64,000 bases of DNA from the NCBI RefSeq assembly GCF_019320115.1, contig NC_089584.1, forward strand, positions 103,340,320 to 103,404,319. The letters are read 5' to 3'. Positions 10,357-22,139 of the stretch are shown here, piece by piece (positions within the stretch are counted from its first letter, which is position 1; every line of letters begins with the position of its first letter). A program made the position numbers and the translations under genes. The notes beneath the pieces are model-generated. The model was not told where the DNA came from. It searched no databases and saw only the letters and a list, made by a program, of their open reading frames with translations. The stretch comes from Miscanthus floridulus. Taxonomy: Eukaryota > Streptophyta > Magnoliopsida > Poales > Poaceae.

Positions 10357-10755
10357 CTGGTGCTAGAGTCCAGGTACCACCGCTACTCCTGTTCGTTGCC
10401 CACATGTCTGAGGTGGACTTAGGCATGCGGTTCATCGAGGTTGATAGCCTTTAGAGCCTTGCTGTGCCCTTCCACCGCCATCACCTCTCCCTTCTCCTTG
10501 GCCTCAACATCGTGCAGTGCATAGAACATCGCCATTAGGAGAGTGCCCTCATCATCCTCATCAGCCTACGCTAAATAAGCCTCAGCCTTCTTCTCCTGCT
10601 TGCAATTTGGGCACTCATTTGCCCAATGGCCCGTCTTCCCACAGCATTGGCAGGTGTTGGGGTCCACCTTCTTCTTCTTCTTCTACGAATAAGTCTTGCC
10701 GCGGTGCTTGCCATCGCCACCGCGGCTAGAGGAGGCTTCCCCAGACTTCTTCATC
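10357..10755 (-). pseudogene. Copia gag C-terminal part with CCHC zinc knuckle
   Basis: Minus-strand reading gives RMKKSGEASSSRGGDGKHRG, a Lys run, then the zinc knuckle CQCCGKTGHWANEC (about 10613-10654), followed by an acidic linker leading to the gag-pre-integrase WTLAP segment cut by the solo LTR. There are several TAG stops. Its upstream neighbour is not copia gag but Ty3/gypsy RNase H, reached in the same frame at about 10755 (see findings). The gag N-terminus lies 21 kb away at 32.2-32.4 kb. Confidence 0.8.
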
Positions 10756-12300
10756 CTCTCTAGCTAGCAGACTTCTCGGTGGTATGTAGCCATCTTGGCA
10801 TTGTGGTAGCTTGACTCCTTCATGACTTGGTCGATGACTAGCCAGGAGTCACCCCAGACATCAAGGCGTCAGATACTGAGCTCGATGGTGATGCACAGGC
10901 CATTGATGAGCGCCTCATATTCAGCCACATTGTTGGAGGAGGTGAAATGGATGCGAACCTTATACCTCATGCGTACCCCAAGGGGCAAAACGAAGACTAG
11001 CCCTATGCCGGTGCCTTTCTTCATCAGCGATCCGTCGAAGTACATCATCCGATACTCATGGTTGATGACCGCTAGTGGCATTTGGACCTCGGTCCACTCT
11101 ACAATGAAATTAGCCAGCACTTAGGACTTGATGGCCGTCTAGGAGGCATACGCAATGCCTTAACCCATCAGCTCAAGTACCCACTTCGCGATCCTTTCTG
11201 TGGCATCCTGGTTTTGGATGACCTCACTGAGGGGGAAGGACGTCACAACTGTCACTGGATGTGACTCGAAGTAGTGGTGCAACTTCCTCTTGGCGACGAG
11301 GACGACATATAGGAGCTTTTGGATTTGGGGGTAGCAGGTCTTGGATTCAGACAAGACCTCGCTAATGAAGTACACTGAGCGCTGTACTTTGAGGGCGTGC
11401 CCCTCTTCTTCTCGTTCCACCACCAAAGCGACGCTGACCACCTACGTGGTGGCCGCAATGTAGAGCAGAAGTGGTTCTCCATTGGTTGGAGGAACCAGGA
11501 TCAGGGCCTTTGTTAGAAGCTGCTTGACCATGTCAAGCGCCTCCTAGGCCTCGGGCGTTCATTCGAAATGGCCGGCCTTCTTTAGAAGCCAATAGAGAGG
11601 GAGGCCTCATTCACCGAGGCACGATATGAAATGGCTAGGCATGATGAGGCACCTGGTAACTCATTGTATCCCTTTTATGTTCTGAACGCTTATCCTTGTG
11701 ATGGCCGAGATCTTGTTTGGGTTAGCTTTGATGCTACGCTCGGAGATGATGAAACCCAGTAGCATACCCCTCAGGACCCCAAAAACACACTTCTCAGGGT
11801 TGAGCTTAATGCCATTTGCTCAAAATTTTGTAAAGGTCTACTCAAGGTCAGCTATGACCTGGTTAGCCCATTTGGACTTAACCACGATGTTGTCCACGTA
11901 GGCCTCAATGGTTTGCCCGATGAGGTCTCCGAAACACTTGAGCATACAACGCTGGTACGTAGCCCGAGCATTCTTCAGACCAAACGGCATTATGATGTAG
12001 CAGAACGATCTGAAGGGGGTGATGAAAGATGTTGTGAACTGGTCGGACTCTTTTATCGCAATTTGATGGTACCCAGAGTACGCATTAAGGAAGCAAAGGG
12101 TTTTGCACCCTGAGGTAGAGTCGGCTACTTGGTCTATGTGTGGTAAAGGAAATGGATCCTTCGGACATGCTTTGTTGAGACCCATGTAGTCAACACACAT
12201 TCTCCATTTCCCACTCTTCTTTCATACAAGAACAGGATTGGCTTACTACTCAGGGTGGTACACTTCCTAGATGAACCTAGCCACCAAAAGTTTCACTATC
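10756..12300 (-). pseudogene. TAT-type gypsy RT-RNase H, truncated and broken
   Basis: RT on the minus strand at 11838-12200: CVDYMGLNKACPKDPFPLP, FLNAYSGYHQIAI, FGLKNARATYQR, and an altered active-site box YVDNIVVKS where YVDDIVVKS is expected, so one catalytic Asp is changed. The primer-grip and connection region follows at 11160-11700 (FISEVLSESKTCYP, KLLYVVLVAKRKLHHYF). RNase H at 10780-11120 has MMYFDGSLMKKGTGIGLVF and SNNVAEYEALINGL. The chain ends in the RNase H domain at the copia junction. It carries multiple stops. Confidence 0.85.
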
Positions 12301-13200
12301 TCCTCACCGATGGCTCTACGTTTCCCCTCATCAAAGCAACGTAGGCACTGCTTCACCGACTTGGATCCTGGCTTGATCTTCAAGGTATGCTCGATGACTT
12401 CTCTCGGAATGCCTGGCATGTTTGAGGGTTTCCACGTAAAGATGTCTTTGTTGGCGTGGAGGAAGTCGATGAGGGCGCTTTCCTATTCGGAGGAAAGCAC
12501 AGTGCCAATGTGCACTACTTTGCTTTTGGAGCCATTGGGGTCTATGAGGACTTCCTTAGCGCCCTCCACCGGCTCAAAAGACCTGGCCGACTGCTAGTGA
12601 TCGGGTGTTTCTTCGGTGACCTTCTTCCTTATGGACACAAGCTCCTTGGAGGTGATGATTGCCATGGCATGATTGCATCATTTGACCTCGCACTCGTAGG
12701 AGCACTAAAATGTGGTGCTCACGATGATAACCCTGCCTGGGCCCAACATCTTTAGCTTCAAGTAGGTGTAGTTGGGGATGGCCAAGAACTTCGTGTAGCA
12801 TGGACATCCTAGGATGGCGTGGTAGGTTCCATGGAACCCAACCACCTCGAAGGCGAAGGTCTCCGTCCTATAATTGGATGGATCCCCGAAGGTGATGGGC
12901 AGATCAATCTACCCAAGTGGCATGGCCTACTTTCTAGGCATGATGCCGTGGAAAGGCGCTCTGGTTGGTCAGATACTGGATCGACTAATGCCCATGGCAT
13001 CGAGCATCTCAGCGTACATGATGTTGAGTCTGCTGCCTCCGTCCATTAGTACCTTGGAGAGCCACTTCATACCGATGATTGGGCCAACCACGAGCGGATA
13101 CCTCCCCGGTTGTGGGATGCTCTTTGGGTGGTTAGTCCAATCAAAGGCTATGGCAAACTCTGACCACCGAAGGAAGGTAGGCACGGCCATCTCGGTCGTA
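12301..13200 (-). pseudogene. TAT-type gypsy protease region, broken
   Basis: The minus-strand stretch 12969-13190 reads FLRWSEFAIAFDWTNHP, then YPLVVGPIIGMKWLSKVLMD, then the catalytic DGGS with LNIMYAEMLDAMGI. DGGS/DGGA in place of DSGA is usual for TAT-type proteases. Stops separate it from gag and RT. Confidence 0.75.
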
Positions 13201-15480
13201 TAGACCTCATGGTGCGTGAGCTTCTAGCGACGCTTGGAGTCGTAGGCCACCGGCCCTCCGAAGATTATGAGGCAGCCATCTGGTGTCAGAAAGCCACCGT
13301 CCGTCCCCTCGACATCATTCACGGTCGATTTGGGGTCCTTCCCCTACTCCCCCCTATTGAAGCCTCTGGACAAGAACCACTTCATGAGGCCGCAGTCCTT
13401 GTATAGATGCTTGACAGGGAAGGAATGGTTTAGGCATGGCCCTTCGAATAGCTTCTCAAAGTGGTCCAGAGTACCCTCCATGGGCTTCGGGCCTCCCTTG
13501 CGGTTGGCGGTGGCCACGAGCGAGCCCACATGTCGTTGCTTGTTCTTCTTCTTGATGGGACGGTTGGAGGCGCCTTTGCTGGCATCCTTCTCCCACTTTA
13601 CCTTGCCTTTTCGGCGATCAAAGATTGCTCCAACTACCTCCTCGCCCGAGGCATGGCTGGTGGCGATGTCGAGGAGCTCCTTGGTGGTTTTTGCGGGACC
13701 TTACATCCTAGCTTGTAAACCAGGGACTCACAGATGGTCCTAGATAGGAAATCTCCTATAACATTAGCACCGACGACGTTAGGCAGCTCGTTGCATTGCC
13801 GAGAGAAGCGCTGGATGTACCATGAATGGTTTCTCTGGACTTATGTCGACAGTTCTTAAGATCCCATGGGTCCTAGGGCACTTGTACATGCCCTAGAAGT
13901 TCCCCATGAAGATTTATTTTAGGTCCGCCCAATTTTGAATTATGTTGGGCGGAAGGTGTTCCAACTATGTTCACATTGAATCAGCCAGGAATAATGGAAG
14001 GTTGCGGATAATGAAATTGTCATTATCCGCTCCACCGGCTTGGCAGGCAAGCCAATAATACTCGAGCCACAGTCCAGGGGTTATTTCCCTAGAGTATTTT
14101 AGGATGTTGGTTGGTGGTCGGTACCTTGGTTGGAAGGCATCGTTGAGGATGTGTCGGCCAAAGGCCTAAGATCCTAGCAGGCCAAGGCTTGGGCTTCAGT
14201 CCTTGCCACTGTCATAGCATCCGCCATGGTGAGGGTGGTAGCCATGGCTAGATCCCTCCCCCCACATCACCGTGGGTACGCCTGCGGGCATCGAGGGTGT
14301 CACGTGCATCATGGTTGCGGCCAAGACGCTCATGCACTAGGACCGTGGTGCATAGCCTGCCACCTTATGGTGCCTGGTGGACTAATGCATCTTTGTCGAG
14401 AAGCTCTGAGGGGCATGTGCTAGCTGGCATTGAGCTCCTATCATTGAGACAATGAGCTTTTGACTTGCTCCACCGCCGCACGCTTTGAGTAGTGGGCAAA
14501 TCTCATGATGGGCCTGATGATCCTCAGGCGTCGTGGGCCCTAAAAGCCCATGGAGCAAGGCCGCCATAGCAGCTATATTCTGGCTTGCCTAGGCAAAATG
14601 TGGGAGGGCTCCATCATCCTCGATGATCCTTCAGTTCATGTCACGGGCCATGGCGCACGTGTGCCCACCCTGTCTGTGGCGCTCAGTCTCCCAATTGAGC
14701 TCCGAGCGTTCCTACTCGAGCTAGAGTCATGCTTCCTTAAGCTCTAGGTGTTGGGCCTTTAGCTGCTCCACTCGCAAGGGAGGTGGGTCCCCTGTCTCCC
14801 CCTTGACCTCATTATCGAGGTCGTTTGTTGGGGTAGCCTCCTCTTTGTGGATGCTTTCGACATGTCCCTTAGGGTACCTGCCATGAAACACTCATGAGAG
14901 GGGTGATGACTCCCTCTATCGGAGTTAGAGCCAGAGGGCGACTCTGATTCTCCCATGAGGAGGTTGTGGAAAGACTCTGCGACATATTCGGTCATCCCTA
15001 TGAACTCATCATTCATAGGGGATGGAGGCGTGTGTTGCGCCATAGGACGACCATCGGTCTCTGTGGCATTGTGGAGATCGAACAGGAGAGCCGTTGGGCT
15101 GCTCTAGATGAGGTATTCTAGAGAGAGTGGCTCCCCTCTAGTAAGCTATGCCATGACATTAGTGAACAAGAAGGTGAGGTGGCATAGGTCTTCCCGGGAT
15201 GGCTAGGGTCCTAGGAAGACACCGAGCTAGCGCTCTAGCCTCCCATAGTCAAAGTTGAGGAGCTGGTCGCTTCCAGGAGCATGGGCCTCTAGTGCATGTA
15301 GCTGCAGCTCCTCAAGCGCCTTGGCAATTGTGTCGAGGCCAGCATAGTGAAGAGGTCAGACGGTGGTGGGAGCCATCACCAACTCTCCCTTTGTCGTGAC
15401 GATGAAGTCTAGGTCCCCGAACTGCACGTGCACGCTCAGGACCCAACCGAGGTTGTGACTAGCCATCTGAGGCCTAGTGT
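13201..15480 (-). pseudogene. TAT-type gypsy gag, broken
   Basis: The N-terminus is visible at 15043 (MAQHTPPSPMNDEFIG). The C-terminal gag is visible at 13344-13529 with DHFEKLFEGPCLNHSFPVKH and LYKDCGLMKWFL, a phrase typical of grass TAT gag proteins. The middle is in pieces with many stops, and no CCHC is obvious. It lies between the 5' LTR and protease as expected. Confidence 0.7.
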
Positions 15481-15522
15481 GGATGTCGAGACATGCAAAA
15501 GGCCCCTACCTGGCATGCCAAC

Positions 15523-16668
15523 TGTTGGTTTTTTGAGTTGCCACCAACTAGAAAATTTATAATATTATGCATCTGGCTCGGATGGTGTGCTAAGAGAACA
15601 CGAGGTTTATACTAGTTCGGACAGAATGTCCCTATGTCTAGTTCGTTACTGCTGCTTATGTTACTAGCACTAAAAGTTCATAGTAGGGGTTACAAATGAT
15701 CGAGAGAGGGATATGTCCCAAGTCTCTGGTGAGAGGAGCGAATAGGTGCTGAGAGCTTGGTCACTTTCCGGCTGTGTGCCTATGTGTTCTGATCAGTTCG
15801 TGGTTTGATGGGTTTGAGTCTAAATCGATATGATGTGTTGCGATTCGAATCCCCTATATGGGACACCCTGCTTTCCCTTTTATAGGGCAAGGGAAAGCAC
15901 GGGTTACAGTCGAGGAAAAAGGGGAGAAGAAGTCCTCTAGGATCATCGGGTCCTTCTTTTCCTTCATGTGGGCCCATCGACCCTGTAGACGTCAATAAGG
16001 ATAGCTCCAAGTCATGGCTCTGTCCGTCACTAGCGCCATGCACAGGTGTCGTCTCCCAGTCGTGGCGTTCCACTCTATCCTGGCGGACATCGTGGTGAAC
16101 TAACATGCCTGTTAGTACCCGTACGAGGGTTAGGCAGAATAGCACCAGTACGCTTGATGTTGTTCCTGATGTGAATCCCCAAGTATGGCCCGTCACAACC
16201 ACGGGTTATATCAGGGCATGCTAGTCACCTCCCTAGTGTCAGATTTTGACCTAGGTCCATTCAATTGGACCTACAATGGTTGGCAGTGGTATGGGTCTCC
16301 ATCGGGTGAGGCAAAACCCATGGCCTTAGGGTCGAGCGAGGCAGCCGGGTGAGGCAGAGTGCAGACCCAAGGGTCGAGCGAGGCAGAGCGTAGACCCAAG
16401 GGTTAGGCAAGGTGGAGCATCGACCCAAGGGTCAGGCGAGGCAGAGCCCATGGCCTCGGGGTCGGGCGACACAGAGTCCTCCCCTAGACACCGGGCGAGG
16501 CAGAGTGCCAACCTAAGGGTCAGGAGAGTTAGAGCCCGCAGCCTTGACACCTAAGGGTTAGGCGAGGTAGAGCCAGTGGCCCTAGGATCGGGTGAGGCGG
16601 AGTCCTCCCTTAGAGGCCGAGCAAGGCGGAGCATAGACCCAAGGGTCGGGTGAAGCGGAGCTCGTGGT
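15523..16668 (-). repeat. TAT-type gypsy 5' LTR, first part
   Basis: On the plus strand it begins TGTTGGTTTTTTGAG, next to a primer-binding-like TTGGCATGCCAGGTAGGGG (minus strand, about 15503-15521). It runs to 16668, where the next element inserted; the rest of the LTR is at 31809-32164. The inner end of this part (about 16250-16668) is a G-rich tandem array. Confidence 0.75.
16250..16668. repeat. G-rich minisatellite in the TAT LTR, left part
   Basis: Repeats of about 30-33 bp built from GGGTCGGGCGAGGCGGAG, alternating with linkers such as CCCATGGCCTCG, TCCTCCCCTAGAGGCC and GCAGACCCAA. The array continues at 31809-32130, so the later insertion landed inside it. Runs of GGG and GG at short spacing give G-quadruplex potential. 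Confidence 0.75.
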
Positions 16669-19600
16669 TGTAGCATCCGGTTTTAAAGATAAAACCAGAT
16701 ACACACTATATGTGAGCCTAGAAAGTCAAATCTCACATATAGCCACCAATAAGGGTAATATCAAGAGACAATACTTATTACATAACATATTAGTAAAAGG
16801 AAAATAACCTTAGAGTATAGACAGCAGAAAGTTGACACCGATCTTCTGGCAAAGACTCTAAATCTATAGGGACGACTGACTGGTTGACCATAAGCCTAAC
16901 TCCTCCAAACCAGCAATCTGGTACCCATTCAGGATTTTTATCCAATGTATAGAAAAGTAAAACAAGCGTAAGTACATGTCGTACTTAACAATTATATCAT
17001 GGGGTTCATGAGGCTCAAAAGGCTGACACTGGTTTAACTGCGATTAGCCTTTGTTTAGCATAATTTTAGCAATTGGTTTACAACAAGTTTATCCATAAGC
17101 CCATAAACACATGATTAGGTAAACATGAGTAATGTATAGCATAAACAATTTAATCATTAGTACCATTATCCATTAGTGATCATCTCTATTCCATAAGGGT
17201 CTAAGGCCACTCGTGACCATGAGCATGGTTGTTACAACAGTTTTACACTCTATAGAGGTTGTACACTTTCACTGTGAGTCATGATTTACCCTTTTGCCCG
17301 AGGTAGGTAATCTCTTGACCCACTTTCAAGGAAGGTTGGCAGGGTTCACTATGAAGCCTTTCAAAGGTTCGTCTAACAAGTTAGGGCCGCTAGGCGTATG
17401 TGGCCCATCTCTAGGAGTGGCATGTGTGGGCATCGTAGCACGGTACACACATCCTAGCAGGAAAGGAAACATACCCTCATGCACCATAAAGGTAACGACT
17501 AACAAGCTAGAAAAGGTCCTTATACTGAGCTAAAGCCAGAGCCATATAGCCCTCACAGCTATACTGTAAGTCCCAGATGATCGCATACAGATAAGTCCTT
17601 AGGGAGAGGAATTTGAAGCATTTAGAAAGTAGTAGCCCCCTGTTTCCATGTTGCTAAAAAGTCATGTTTTAGTGTTTATTGCATATACCATTAGTCAAGT
17701 TATAAGATCATGGTTTTGATTGAGCACTAGCAAAAACTACCCAATGCAATAACCCAAAGGTATCAAGGTATAAGATATCCAATATCTAGGATATCCTTAT
17801 TGGCATCAAGGTAGACACATGCAATATGAATTAAGTGATTAAATGTGAATAGGTAACAAGGATGGTCCCATGCTATACTTGCCTTACACACCGAACCTTC
17901 GGTAAGCTTTAATCTTCACGTCCTTCTTCTTTTGGATCACTACGTATATCTCACCGACTTGACGTAATCGTAGAACACCACACAAACATCCATACACATA
18001 CATGCATAACATACAATTGCATCTATATTAGAATAGTACACCAATAAAAAAAATAAGTAAAAGAGATTGAAATACGATTCTACGCATCGCTATGAACACA
18101 CGGTCGTGAGAAGCACTCTAATCGGAGCTACGGTTGAAACGTTACCACTACCGAGAGATTTGCCTTATACATGGAAAAGAAAACTATAGGCTTCGTTTAT
18201 GTTAACCATATGAATTCATATATACAAGATATTTTATAAATAATATAGATTAAATTAAGTCAATTTTAGATTTGAATTATAAAATAAAAGTAAAACAAAT
18301 CATATTTTATTTATAAAATCCAGTTGCATAATCATTAATCAAGATATGATTTAAACCATATTATTTTAGAAATAACTATATAGTAAAAACTATTACAAAT
18401 GCGTAGATCTCGTCGCTACGAATCTAACGTAACTTGAATGGACTATTTTGGAGTTAAAATGAATAAGTTATGATTTAAACAAGTTTTACTATAGTTAAGT
18501 AATAGATTAAATCTACCTATGAATTTTAAATATTGAAAACATGCCTAACAGTTGTATAAACAGGTAGAAAACGTAAATACGGTCCTAACGCAATTCGAAC
18601 AGATCAAATCAGACTTAAAACGCAATAGTTACGCATGAAATAAGGTGCAATGGCATTTCTATAAATAACTCGAACTCATTTTTATATTTAAAACAATTAA
18701 AAACTGAATTTACACGGATTTTGGACTGTGTGCACTAATTCTAGAAAATATAGGTGCCTAAACGAATAAAAACAATGCTGATTTGTATTTATTTTAAACT
18801 GTTATGGACTGCGGGTTGATTACTTGGAAATCCGAGGGCTAATCTATAAAACATGCGCGGCTTGACTGCTGGGTTGACTACGCTGCTGATTGGGCTAACA
18901 CGTGGTGCACGCGGACTAGCGCGGTGCACCACGTGGCGTGGACTAGTGCTGACGCAGGCACGGTGCGCCGAGTCCATGGCTCGCTATGGACCGAACCGGT
19001 AAGATCTAATCAAGGCCGTCCACGAAAGATCTAACGGCGCAGGGTGCATGGGAGTACCTCCGCCGTCTGCACAGCACCTCCAGCGAGCCCGCCATGGCCG
19101 ACGACGATCGGTGCTCCACGGCGAACGCCGGTATGGCGCTCCGGGCGTTCCCGGGTCAAACTGAGCATACGGACACGTAGCACAAGGGCTCGCGGACTCA
19201 ATGGAGCACAAATCTTGGGCGGGGAACGCATTGGAGTGATGGTCCTATGGTGGCACCATGGCCGGCGTGCCTAGAACTCACTAGTACGACATTTTAGGGC
19301 GTCAACTACCGAAACGGGGGCACGGGGAGGTGGAGAAGCTCACTGCGAGGTCGACGAAAGTGATCGCGGTGTCCGGGAGGGCTTCGAAGGCACTGGTCGA
19401 CGATGGCGGCAGCGGCTGGAGAGAGAAAAAGTGGCGCAAGTGAGGGGAAATCCGGACAACGGTGACTAAAACACAAAATTGGCGATGCTTACGGTTGCGG
19501 GAGAACACGACGGAGCTCCTGGTGGCGTCGGCGTCGAGGTCCGAGGCGCGATAGGGGTGGATTGCTAGCGGCGGGGAGTGCTTGGACACGAGCAGAGGAA

Positions 19601-20479
19601 AGGGGAGAAGGAGGGGTCTGGCTCGGGGCTTTATAGATGGTGGGTGCTTGCGGTAGAAGGAAGGGGAGCGGAGCGCGGGCGGATTGGTTGCCTTCCATGT
19701 AGGCGCGGCGGCGCGGTGGCTTGTCGCACACGGGCGTGCCATTACCAGGAGCAAGAAAGGAAGGAGCGCGAGGAAGAAAGGAAAGGAATGATGCTGATGG
19801 GCGAGAACCATGGGGTAGTGAGGGAGAAGGAGGCGGTGTGCGGGTGGGCGCTGAAGGCCGAGCAGACCGGGGCACCAGCTAGGCCGCGCGGTGAGCAGGC
19901 GAGGCTGTGGGCTGTTGCGCGGGAGAGAGGGAAGAAAGACGAGGCGCAGGGAATGGGCCGCTAGCGGGCCGAGCACGAAGCGGGCTACGAGTAGGGAGGC
20001 GCGAAGCAGGCCAACGAGGAACTGGGCCTTCGGGCCAAAAATGAGAGAGGGGAGGTTTTATTTTTTTCCAAATCCTTTTTCTTTTCTTAATTCAAAACAA
20101 TTTCAATATACGAACCAAATCGAGTATAAATACGATTCAAAATACACTTTTTAGTTCAAACATAAATGAGCCAATTTTGGGTAAGTTTTCCGAGAATAAC
20201 TTTTTAAATTCTTTTATTTTTTTCTAATTTTCTTTTCCTTCTTTTCTTTTATTTCAAAGCCATTTTTAATTTCATTTCAAAAGCATTTTAACTATTTTGA
20301 CTTCTTAACCACTCAACCAATAAAATCAAATGCAATGGCATGTATGCTCAAACTTGTTGCTACCTTATGATGTATTTTAATTTAATAAAAAAATTATTTC
20401 CTATATTTCATGTGCACAAAAATTCTAACTTAAATCATTTTAACTCTATTTCAAAAGAGGTAAATTTTAGGGTGTTACA
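16669..20479 (-). repeat. 3' LTR (left) of the Del/Tekay-like element
   Basis: About 3811 bp, TGTAGCATCC at the left to GGGTGTTACA at the right. The first 2 kb are AT-rich, and about 18.8-20.05 kb is GC-rich and open in many frames by composition. A minus-strand TATAAAG at 19629-19635 lies in the GC-rich block and is conserved in the other LTR at 26448-26454. Confidence 0.88.
19629..19635 (-). promoter_or_regulatory. LTR TATA box
   Basis: TATAAAG in the context CCATCTATAAAGCCCCGAGCC is kept in both LTRs of the element (second copy 26448-26454). It would drive minus-strand transcription, in the direction of gag. Confidence 0.55.
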
Positions 20480-22139
20480 ATTCTACCCTCTTAAGATGAA
20501 TCTCGTCCTCGAGATTTGGAAGACGTCGACTAAGAGATGGGAATACTCCGTTCTTGGATTCTTCTTTACTTCCTCGTGCAGTTCCATTGTCTTGATAAAG
20601 ATCCACTTTACTTTGCATACTTGTTGCCCTTACTCCAAGTAATTTGCCTAACTAATTCCAAATTTTTGATAGGTACCTTAAACAACTCTCAGGTAACCCT
20701 AATCACTAGGCCATAATTCTCTTTCATCATATGTTCACCTTTCAACAAGGCTTCCTTATCTTCTTGGTCCTAAAGAGAATCTACCACCAATCTTAAAAAC
20801 ATTAATGATCCTGGTTAAGTTGCTCGAACTGGGAATACAACTCTTAATCCTTGGTGTTACTCAAACCTTCTTAGCATAATTCTCCATTGCTAAGGGCATC
20901 GGCCATGACTTCGTTTCTCAAAGTGATAGCACTTTTCCAAGTCATAATCAATCTCATTCTAATGAGGTTATCACAAGCTCAAGACCAACTTGGTGAAGAT
21001 GTCCTATATATTCTTGACTTCGCTTCTCAAAGTGATAGCACTTTTCTAAGTCATAATCAATCTCATTCTAATGAGGTTATCACAAGCTCAAGACCAACTT
21101 GGTGAAGATGTCCTATATATTCTTGTGATCCTCCTAGATGTCACTTTTACTTTCAAGAAGATGGTACTTGCATGCTCCACAATGGATAACTCTAGATAAC
21201 CTGTTAGGTAGTTCAACTCAAGCTTCCTTAGTTGACTTAATGAACAAGCCACTACTTTTCTTCTTGTATAAGGACACATCCCACACCTTGATAAGGTGCA
21301 TCATAGTGGATATAAGGCTCTTGTCCTGATCTGACAAAGCTAATACCTAGATTTTACGTCAACCTCTTCTTGGATTTCTTCAAACACTTGGCTGAGGTCT
21401 CTTGATCCAACTAACTTAAAAGCTTCTCTGGTAACTTTATCAACATCTTGTTGGTCTTGGATAAACCTTTCTTGGACTTCTAACCAAACTTCATTGAAAC
21501 TCTGAGTTCCTCTTGAATCTTTTGATACCACCACGCTTCCGCTGCGCAAACTAGAACGTAGGACACTTCATCTTGCAAATTCTTCAACTTGGCTACCCCC
21601 TTAAGATAAGGTAAAGTTGGGGGACACCAAAGTATAGCTTGCATCGTCTTGTGATTGAAGTCTACTGTTGTTCCAAATTTTCTCAGGGTTTTTGATCATC
21701 CAAAATCAGAGATATGAACTGATAAAGATAGGTAGCTCCGAAGATGGGATAGGAAAAACAGAAGAAAACCATAACCCAACTATTTATTTCATTAATCCTT
21801 ATACCTTAGGCCTATAAACTAAATAAAATTATGGGAACTCCTAGCAAGATCATTGCAATATCACAAAGATTCAAAACAATCATAAGCATAATGACAATTC
21901 AACAAGACAGTAAAGATGCACAACTCAATCATCGACTCAACTTGCGATACTATTGTTTTTATTACATAAGGGGCACAACTCCTATCCTTAACTAAGGATC
22001 TTGGATAGTCTAGCATAAATTCTTCATTCACCACTCTCACCAAATTCTTCTTTTAGGTTGGTTATCACCGACACTTTCTAGTAACAGTCTTGTAGTGATC
22101 TGACTCTGGCTACTTCCATGGTGTACTTGTTGATTCTTC
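20480..22139 (-). pseudogene. Interior with pol relics only
   Basis: No RT, RNase H or integrase can be read. A short minus-strand VMADALSNGE (about 20885-20910) resembles the VVADALSR end of gypsy RNase H, and the stretch before the polypurine tract keeps the DEIHLK-type tail seen before the 3' LTR of Tekay elements. Two direct 109-bp copies lie at 20907-21124. This is what remains after large internal deletions. Confidence 0.5.
20907..21124. repeat. 109-bp tandem duplication
   Basis: Units 20907-21015 and 21016-21124 start GACTTCGTTTCTCAAAGTGA and GACTTCGCTTCTCAAAGTGA and differ at only a couple of bases. The near identity means the duplication is recent relative to the decay of the element. 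Confidence 0.9.

Noticed and set aside
11901..11930. Active reverse transcriptase in the left-truncated TAT element
   Set aside because: The catalytic box reads YVDN in place of YVDD, and the domain is followed by stops and a truncation.
19302..19976. 224-codon minus-strand ORF in an LTR (and its partner near 26.3-26.8 kb)
   Set aside because: It lies in the GC-rich transcribed part of a long LTR. The sister LTR breaks the same frame, and no domain is seen.
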